From Desulfobotulus alkaliphilus (GTDB lineage: Bacteria > Desulfobacterota > Desulfobacteria > Desulfobacterales > ASO4-4), in contig NZ_VLLC01000004.1 in NCBI RefSeq assembly GCF_007830435.1, positions 107,265 through 171,264 on the forward strand: DNA of 64,000 nucleotides, written 5' to 3'. Each line of letters opens with the position of its first letter. The first letter of the stretch is position 1. A program made the position numbers and the translations under genes. This document shows, one piece after another, positions 59,163 to 64,000 of this stretch. The notes under the pieces were generated by a model. The model searched no databases, was not told where the DNA came from, and was given only the letters and a program-made list of their open reading frames with translations.

Positions 59163-60467
59163 ATGACTTACACCACACAGATGGACGCAGCGAGAAAGGG
59201 TATTCTCACCCCGGAAATACGTACGGTTTCCGAAAAAGAGGGCATGACCCCGGAACGCCTCATGGCGCTGATGGCAAAGGGCCGGATCATCATTCCTGCC
59301 AATAAAAACCACAAGAATTTAAGTGCCGAAGGTGTGGGCGAAGGCCTTCGCACCAAGATCAACGTGAATCTGGGTATTTCCAAGGACTGCTCCGATGTGG
59401 AAATGGAGATGGAAAAGGTTCACCTTGCCCTCAGGCTCAAAGCCGAAGCCATCATGGATCTGTCCTGTTTCGGAAAAACACAGGAATTCAGAAAACGCCT
59501 TGTGGAAATCTCCCCCGCCATGATCGGCACCGTGCCCATCTATGATGCCGTGGGCTTTTACGATAAGAATATCAAAGACATCAGCGTGGATGAATTTTTC
59601 CGTGTGGTGGAAACCCATGTAAAAGACGGTGTGGATTTTCTCACCATCCATGCGGGTCTCAACCGGGAAACCGCAGAAAAAATCAAAAGAAATGAGCGCA
59701 TCACCAGCATTGTGTCCCGGGGCGGATCCCTTCTTTATACATGGATGCAGCTCAATGATGCGGAAAATCCCTTTTACGAGCATTATGACAGGCTCCTTGA
59801 GATCTGCGAAGCCCATGACGTGACCCTGAGCCTTGGGGATGCCTGTCGTCCCGGTTGTCTTCACGACTCCACGGATGCCTGTCAGGTGCAGGAGCTGATC
59901 ACCTTAGGGGAACTGACCCGCAGGGCCTGGGAGCGCAATGTGCAGGTCATGATCGAAGGCCCCGGCCACATGGCCATGGATGAAATTGCCGGTAACATGA
60001 TGATGGAAAAACGCCTCTGCCATGGTGCGCCCTTTTATGTTCTGGGACCACTGGTCACGGATGTGGCTCCGGGCTATGATCACATCACCAGCGCCATCGG
60101 CGGAGCCATTGCCGCTGCCAGCGGTGCGGATTTCCTCTGCTATGTCACCCCTGCGGAGCACCTGCGCCTTCCCGATCTGGAAGATATGAAAGAAGGCATT
60201 ATCGCCTCCCGCATTGCTGCCCATGCGGCAGACATAGCCAAGAAAATTCCCGGTGCAAGGAAATGGGATGATGCCATGAGCCGGGCCAGGGCGGCCCTTG
60301 ACTGGGAAACCATGTTCAGCCTTGCCATGGACCCCGACAAGCCAAGGGCCTACCGGGCCTCCTCCATGCCGGAACATGAGGATTCCTGCAGCATGTGCGG
60401 CCGCATGTGTGCCGTGCGGAACATGAACCGCATCCGGGAAGGGAAGGATATTCAGCTTCAGGACTGA
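59163..60467 (+). CDS. thiC: Phosphomethylpyrimidine synthase ThiC
   Basis: A 434-residue ThiC, the radical SAM enzyme that rearranges aminoimidazole ribotide to HMP-P. It is the short form, without the long N-terminal extension of the E. coli type. Motifs: [79 protein letters not shown] (part: [14 protein letters not shown]). The C-terminal cluster motif reads CSMCGRMC (C-x2-C-x3-C), one residue shorter than the C-x2-C-x4-C of the long form. It ends the thiamine operon. Confidence 0.96.
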   Translation: MTYTTQMDAARKGILTPEIRTVSEKEGMTPERLMALMAKGRIIIPANKNHKNLSAEGVGEGLRTKINVNLGISKDCSDVEMEMEKVHLALRLKAEAIMDLSCFGKTQEFRKRLVEISPAMIGTVPIYDAVGFYDKNIKDISVDEFFRVVETHVKDGVDFLTIHAGLNRETAEKIKRNERITSIVSRGGSLLYTWMQLNDAENPFYEHYDRLLEICEAHDVTLSLGDACRPGCLHDSTDACQVQELITLGELTRRAWERNVQVMIEGPGHMAMDEIAGNMMMEKRLCHGAPFYVLGPLVTDVAPGYDHITSAIGGAIAAASGADFLCYVTPAEHLRLPDLEDMKEGIIASRIAAHAADIAKKIPGARKWDDAMSRARAALDWETMFSLAMDPDKPRAYRASSMPEHEDSCSMCGRMCAVRNMNRIREGKDIQLQD

Positions 60468-60483
60468 TGGCCGGGCTTTAATG

Positions 60484-60516
60484 AGTAAAAGCCCTTCCTT
60501 CGGGAGGGGCTTTTAT
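60484..60516 (+). terminator. Terminator of the thiamine operon
   Basis: AAAAGCCCTTCC-TTCG-GGAGGGGCTTTT, a 12-bp stem (one mismatch) with a UUCG loop, 17 bp after the thiC stop. It is A- and T-flanked on both sides. Confidence 0.88.
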
Positions 60517-60815
60517 CCATGCTCTGGGGGAGATGAAAGTGCTCCTGTCATAATCAGGGTGGCAAGGCTTTGCATGATGCATTTCATGGCGGCATCTTTT
60601 CTTTGTTTCTCTCATATAACGGCAGGCTGACCGGCCATAAAATCAAAAAACAACACCCTGTAACCATTCTGTTTTTTATAAAACCCCGCTTTGTTTCTTG
60701 ACTTGATTTCCGTCTCTCTGTAAAGGAAATCCGGATGGTCCTGATCCTGAGACAAAATCCCCTTTTGTCCATACCATCCCTCTTCCCCGAACCCCCATGA
60801 AGGAATTTCCTGCCC
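60517..60815. other. Gene-free region before the SET-domain gene
   Basis: No coding frame with a ribosome site. It contains TTGACTTGA (about 60698-60706), a -35-like string without a clear -10. Otherwise nothing is recognised. Confidence 0.4.
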
Positions 60816-61424
60816 ATGCTGCATCCCCATACGGAAGTGCGTTTTATCAGTGAAGAAATCGGCAGAGGCGTTTTTGCCACCCGGCCCATTCCCAAAGGCA
60901 CCGTTGTCTGGGTACAGGACCATTTTGACAGGGTTTTTACGGAAGCGGAAGTCCGCAGCCTTGAGCCCGTTTATCAGGAAATACTTGAAACCTACTGTTT
61001 CCGGGACCGCTGTGGCCGATGGATTTTCTGCTGGGACAATACCCGCTATGTCAACCACAGCTTTTCCCCCACCTGTATTCTCACGCCCTATGGTTTTGAA
61101 CTGGCTGTACAGGATATTGAAGTGGGGCAGCAGATCACCAATGATTACGGATTTTTTAATATTATTGAGCCCTTTGACTGTATCCCGGAAGAAGGGTGCC
61201 AGCGCAGCCGGGTTCTGCCCGATGATATCCTTCGCTATGCGGATATCTGGGATGCCCGGCTGGCAGAAGCCTTTACTTTTTTCAATAGCGTAGCCCAGCC
61301 CCTTTCAGGTCTGATTTCAAAGGAGAGCCATGATATCGCCCTTGCCATTGCAAAGGGGGAGCGGAACGCCGACTCCATCCGCTGCTGTTATTTTGCCGGA
61401 GAGAATGCCTGTAGCCATGCTTGA
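60816..61424 (+). CDS. SET-domain protein (putative lysine methyltransferase)
   Basis: A 202-residue protein with a SET domain, a SAM-dependent lysine methyltransferase fold first known in eukaryotes and found in scattered bacteria. The N-terminal GRGVFATRPIPKGTVVW is the usual SET start; the SAM/lysine-site motif is YVNHSFSP (N80, H81, S82) and the closing one is IEVGQQITNDYG (D110, Y111). The last 80 residues are not recognised and lack a post-SET cysteine cluster. The target is unknown. It overlaps the GNAT gene by 8 bp, so the two are co-translated. The ATG follows AAGGAAT. Confidence 0.85.
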   Translation: MLHPHTEVRFISEEIGRGVFATRPIPKGTVVWVQDHFDRVFTEAEVRSLEPVYQEILETYCFRDRCGRWIFCWDNTRYVNHSFSPTCILTPYGFELAVQDIEVGQQITNDYGFFNIIEPFDCIPEEGCQRSRVLPDDILRYADIWDARLAEAFTFFNSVAQPLSGLISKESHDIALAIAKGERNADSIRCCYFAGENACSHA

Positions 61425-61932
61425 TTTCACAGCCCTTACAGCGGATAATTTTTATGATTTTGAAAAGGAGATTCTGTCTTCCGAAGAAGTTTTTCCTGAA
61501 AACATAAGGGAATCTTCGGAAAGCTGTCTCGCAACACTGCAAAGTGCCGGGGGCATGGGGCTGGTGGCCTTTTTTCAGGGACGCTATGTGGGCAATGTGC
61601 TTGGGTTTCAACCCCTTGGAGAGGTATTTACGGATCTTAAACTCCATGATGTGTATGGAGAAAACAGCGTGAACCTCATCTACCTTAGCAATATTGTTAC
61701 CCTGCCAGAATTCCAGCATCAGGGCTTTGGCAGGCAGCTCCTTAAGGCCTTTGTGAATGCTGCTGAAAATGCAGGGTTCCAGAAGGTTGGCGGACATTTC
61801 CGGTGCAATGGCTCCCTGAAAAATTTTAAGGCACTGGGAGGGCAGGAGCTGGCAAGTTTTGACAACTGGTATGATACGGGTGAGACCTACACCTATTGTG
61901 ACCTTGCTCTGGGTGACTGCAGGCCTGCCTGA
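61417..61932 (+). CDS. GNAT-family N-acetyltransferase
   Basis: A 171-residue acetyltransferase. The acetyl-CoA site is LPEFQHQGFGRQLLKAFV (Q-x-x-G-x-G/A pattern) followed by a HFRCNGSLKNFKALGG segment where the substrate helix often lies. It is preceded by IYLSNIVTLP, a typical GNAT beta4. Substrate is unknown; the pairing with a SET-domain methyltransferase suggests that the two modify a common protein, which is inference. The start is ATG 61417, within the end of the SET gene; ATG 61405 in the same frame is an alternative with a nearer GGAGAG. Confidence 0.85.
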   Translation: MLDFTALTADNFYDFEKEILSSEEVFPENIRESSESCLATLQSAGGMGLVAFFQGRYVGNVLGFQPLGEVFTDLKLHDVYGENSVNLIYLSNIVTLPEFQHQGFGRQLLKAFVNAAENAGFQKVGGHFRCNGSLKNFKALGGQELASFDNWYDTGETYTYCDLALGDCRPA

Positions 61933-61990
61933 CAGATTTTACCTCATCAGGCGAAAATGGCACTGAATTTTAGTCATTAATCCTGATAAT

Positions 61991-63538
61991 TTAAATGGCA
62001 AGATACCTTTCCACGGCCTCTGCACTGGCCATGCCGTCCATGGCTGCCGATGCGATTCCCCCGGCATAGCCTGCCCCCTCTCCGCAGGGGAAAAGTCCGG
62101 ACACTTCCGGATGCATGCGGGTCTGCAAATCCCTTGGGATTCGGACGGGTGAGCTGGTGCGGGATTCCACCGCAAGGAGGGTGGCTTCTTCACTCAGATA
62201 TCCCCGGTGGCGGTGGTCCAGGAGGCGAAGTCCCTCGGAAAGCCCTTTTGCCACCACGGGCGGCAGCCACTGATGGAGGGGGGCGCTGTATATGCCGGGA
62301 ATATAGGATGTCTTTGGAAGATCCGCAGACAGACGGGCAGCCACAAAGTCAGAAGCCCGCTGGGCAGGGGCTTTCTGGCTGCCGTCTCCTTTATTAAAAA
62401 GGGACTGCTCCACCCCCTGCTGAAAATGAAGCCCTGCAAAGGGATTTCCCACAGGATCATCCAGATCCCTAAGCCGGATTTCCGTTACAAGGCCTGCATT
62501 GGCAAAGGGGCCGCTGCGTTCGGCAAAGCTCATGCCATTTAAAACCAGCTCCCCCGGTGCTGTGGATGCGGGAACCACGGAGCCTCCCGGACACATGCAG
62601 AAGGAAAAAACTCCCCTGCCCGAAGTCTGACAGCTGATCCTGTAGGAAGCGGGCGGCAGGGCGGGGTGGCGTGGGGAGGCGCCATAGAAAATCCGGTCAA
62701 TGCTTTCCTGGGGATGCTCAATGCGTACCCCCATGGCAAAGGGCTTGGCTTCCAAAAGGATACCCTTTTCATGGAGAAGGGTATAGATATCCCGGGCCGA
62801 GTGGCCCGTGGCAAGGATCAGGGCATCGCCTTCCACCCTTTCCCCATCTTCCAGCACCGCAGCCCTAAAACGTCCGTCTTCAAAGAGAAAATCCTTCACA
62901 AAGGCATTGAAATGCACCTCTCCACCTGCGGCTATAATGGCTTCCCGCATGGATTTTACAATGGCCGGAAGCCGGTTGGAGCCGATGTGGGGATGGGCTT
63001 GCCTACGGATGGCCCCACTGGCACCAAAGGTACAGAAAAGGTCCAGTACCCGGCGGATATCTCCCCTTTTTGTGGCACGGGTATAAAGCTTGCCGTCGGA
63101 ATAGGTGCCAGCACCCCCTTCGCCGAAGCAATAATTGGAATGGGGGTTCACCTCTCCCTTGTACAGGGTCTTGATGTCAAAGCGCCGGGAACGCACATCC
63201 TTTCCCCGCTCCAGCACAAGGGGTTTGATGCCCCTTTCCAGAAGGCTCAAGGCCGCAAAATATCCTGCCGGTCCGGCACCCGTAATCACAACCCTTCTGC
63301 CGGAAAGGGCCTTCGGTTCAAAGCCCCGGATCTTTTCCAAAGGTGGGGCCTCGCCCTCCCAGCATTCGATCTGAAGAACAAAAAGGGGCTTTCTGCCCCT
63401 TGCATCCAAAGACTGTTTCCGGATACGCCAGTCGAAATGCTCAGGATCTCCGGGGGCTGCCTTGGCAAGAATCCTGTGGTGGAGCTTTTCTTTGTCTTCC
63501 ATTTCTTCCGGAGAAACCCGTATGTCAAAACGTTGCAT
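61991..63538 (-). CDS. FAD-dependent oxidoreductase of the COG2509 type
   Basis: A 515-residue flavoprotein. Residues 1-80 form an N-terminal helper region (MQRFDIRVSPEEMEDKEKL and FDWRIRKQSLDARGRKPLF), followed by the FAD site VVITGAGPAGYFAALSLLERG (part: ITGAGPAGYFAAL) and GEGGAGTYSDGKLYTR, LATGHSARDIYTLL, and a final CGEGAGYAGGIASAAMDG. This set is characteristic of the large FAD-dependent dehydrogenase group called COG2509, of unknown substrate and common in anaerobes. The start is ATG 63538; 12 extra codons upstream have weaker support. It stands alone on the minus strand. Confidence 0.88.
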   Translation of the reverse strand: MQRFDIRVSPEEMEDKEKLHHRILAKAAPGDPEHFDWRIRKQSLDARGRKPLFVLQIECWEGEAPPLEKIRGFEPKALSGRRVVITGAGPAGYFAALSLLERGIKPLVLERGKDVRSRRFDIKTLYKGEVNPHSNYCFGEGGAGTYSDGKLYTRATKRGDIRRVLDLFCTFGASGAIRRQAHPHIGSNRLPAIVKSMREAIIAAGGEVHFNAFVKDFLFEDGRFRAAVLEDGERVEGDALILATGHSARDIYTLLHEKGILLEAKPFAMGVRIEHPQESIDRIFYGASPRHPALPPASYRISCQTSGRGVFSFCMCPGGSVVPASTAPGELVLNGMSFAERSGPFANAGLVTEIRLRDLDDPVGNPFAGLHFQQGVEQSLFNKGDGSQKAPAQRASDFVAARLSADLPKTSYIPGIYSAPLHQWLPPVVAKGLSEGLRLLDHRHRGYLSEEATLLAVESRTSSPVRIPRDLQTRMHPEVSGLFPCGEGAGYAGGIASAAMDGMASAEAVERYLAI

Positions 63539-63577
63539 GGTCGCTTCTTTGTTGGAGGGTACATATTTTTGCACCGG

Positions 63578-63646
63578 CTAAGGCCGGAATTTTATGATTT
63601 CAAGATTTTTAAGTATTTTATAGTGTTTATCATTGGCGGTCAGAAC
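63578..63646 (-). pseudogene. Remnant of a toxin gene (C-terminal end, PIN-like)
   Basis: On the minus strand, the frame -1 to the antitoxin reads VLTANDKHYKILKNLEII, then KFRP and a TAG stop. This looks like the last 22 residues of a PIN-domain (VapC-type) toxin (pattern: A-N-D-KHY-KI-LEI). The rest of the toxin is missing. The antitoxin frame runs into it (from about 63646), giving an out-of-frame C-terminus. Confidence 0.55.
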
Positions 63647-63848
63647 AGGCAGCCACATCCTGGATTGTATCCTTGTCTTTCCAGATTCCAAACAATTCGT
63701 TTTCAGCAGACGCTTCTTTTTTTTCACTGTAGGGGATGAGCTTTGCGCAGGGTTTGCTGCGATAGGTTATGATCACTTCTTCCCCCCTGCTTATCGCATC
63801 CAAAAGTCTTTTTGAATTAAACCCAAGCTCTTTTGCCGTTGCTTTCAT
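63630..63848 (-). CDS. Phd/YefM-type antitoxin with a truncated toxin
   Basis: A 72-residue protein. The start MKATAKELGFNSKRLLDAISRGEEVIITYRSKPCAKLIPYS (part: GEEVIITYRSKPCAKLIP) matches the Phd/YefM antitoxin family: an N-terminal DNA-binding fold with the conserved RGEEV..T..GKP pattern. The C-terminus ELFGIWKDKDTIQDVAA looks like a toxin-binding tail. The last residues (CSDRQ) are read from the remnant of a toxin gene. ATG 63848 has GGAGGG 7 bases upstream; the longer frame from 63935 is not favoured. It is a probable orphan antitoxin of a deleted VapBC/YefM-like pair. Confidence 0.72.
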   Translation of the reverse strand: MKATAKELGFNSKRLLDAISRGEEVIITYRSKPCAKLIPYSEKKEASAENELFGIWKDKDTIQDVAACSDRQ

Positions 63849-63890
63849 GGCTTGGCCCTCCATTGCTCTAAGTTTATACCTTGAGTAACT

Positions 63891-64000
63891 GTTCAGCACC
63901 GTTTTCCAAAGACCATACCTGCAAGACAGATGCACAGGCCCCAGGCTATTTGCCCGTGACGCAATCTTATTCGGGAGCTTCTTGCCCTGTGCGGAAGCGG
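63891..64000 (+). repeat. Structured interspersed repeat, copy C (runs off the window)
   Basis: Begins GTTCAGCACCGTTTTCC, followed by GATGCACAGGCCCCAGGCTATTTG, CCCGTGACGCAATCTTATTCGGGAGCTTCTTGCCCTGTGCGGAAGCGG (marks: GTGACGCAATC and CCCTGTGCGGAAGCGG). The order and spacing equal those of copy A on the complement of 19143-19283. It starts 42 bp upstream of the antitoxin ATG. The remainder lies outside. Confidence 0.78.

Noticed and set aside
62666..63739. A 357-codon plus-strand frame
   Set aside because: Antisense of the COG2509 flavoprotein, without motifs or a ribosome site.

Overview
The window looks like a chromosomal segment of a mesophilic, anaerobic Desulfobacterota (former Deltaproteobacteria), most like the Desulfobacteraceae and relatives. 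That assignment is inference. It rests on gene content: an Nqr sodium pump, a selenium-metabolism-type LysR regulator, a CbiK cobaltochelatase, a DUF4390-NtrY-NtrX block, a COG2509-type flavoprotein, many DUF1566 surface proteins, and an even, moderately GC-rich composition. No rRNA operon, prophage or CRISPR array is present.

Layout. 1-2822: 3' part of an nqr operon (nqrD end, nqrE, nqrF), with a DUF2442 gene and an orphan MNT-type nucleotidyltransferase wedged between nqrD and nqrE. 2917-3078: initiator tRNA with promoter and terminator. 3098-10718: four exported DUF1566 proteins on the minus strand, with an intact IS5-family element (6074-6944) among them. 10748-18838: minus-strand OsmC, tgt, a PrcB-like lipoprotein next to a subtilisin-like lipoprotein, YebC and RlmE, plus plus-strand lolA and nadA. 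18947-21192: radA bracketed by two oppositely oriented copies of a structured, ORF-free repeat family; a third copy runs off the window end and a fragment lies at 48048-48097. 21222-23931: a PHP phosphatase, MltB, a small membrane protein and CbiK. 23932-24830: a gene-free stretch with an interspersed repeat and a 57-58 bp tandem hairpin array. 24831-26933: a lipoprotein and a TraF/PorV-like barrel protein. 27158-30264: a DUF3141-TerB protein and NAD kinase.

30441-35995: a complete branched-chain-amino-acid-type ABC importer (binding lipoprotein, two permeases, two ATPases) and a small antitoxin-like tail gene. 36057-38276: metK and panC. 38518-45797: a toroid-fold protein, a hexapeptide acyltransferase, DUF4390, the NtrY/NtrX-like two-component pair, rsmD and coaD. 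45802-54870: LysR regulator, a short tautomerase gene, acyl-ACP thioesterase, an old-yellow-enzyme/FAD reductase, MltA, RmuC, a Fic protein and a MOSC protein. 54938-60516: a thiamine operon, thiS-thiG-thiH-thiF-thiD2E-thiC, with promoter, TPP riboswitch, regulatory terminator and final terminator. 60816-64000: SET-domain protein, GNAT acetyltransferase, large FAD oxidoreductase, a Phd/YefM-type antitoxin whose toxin is reduced to a short C-terminal remnant, and the start of another repeat copy.

Themes: cofactor synthesis is heavily represented (NAD by nadA and nadK, pantothenate/CoA by panC and coaD, SAM by metK, corrinoid or tetrapyrrole by cbiK, thiamine by thi). Cell-envelope functions come next (LolA, MltA, MltB, proteases, DUF1566 proteins). 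The most unusual content is the non-coding repeat families and four protein-level oddities: a sigma-54-type regulator lacking its GAFTGA motif, a two-in-one DUF1566/beta-barrel protein, the insertion inside nqr, and the collapsed toxin-antitoxin locus.
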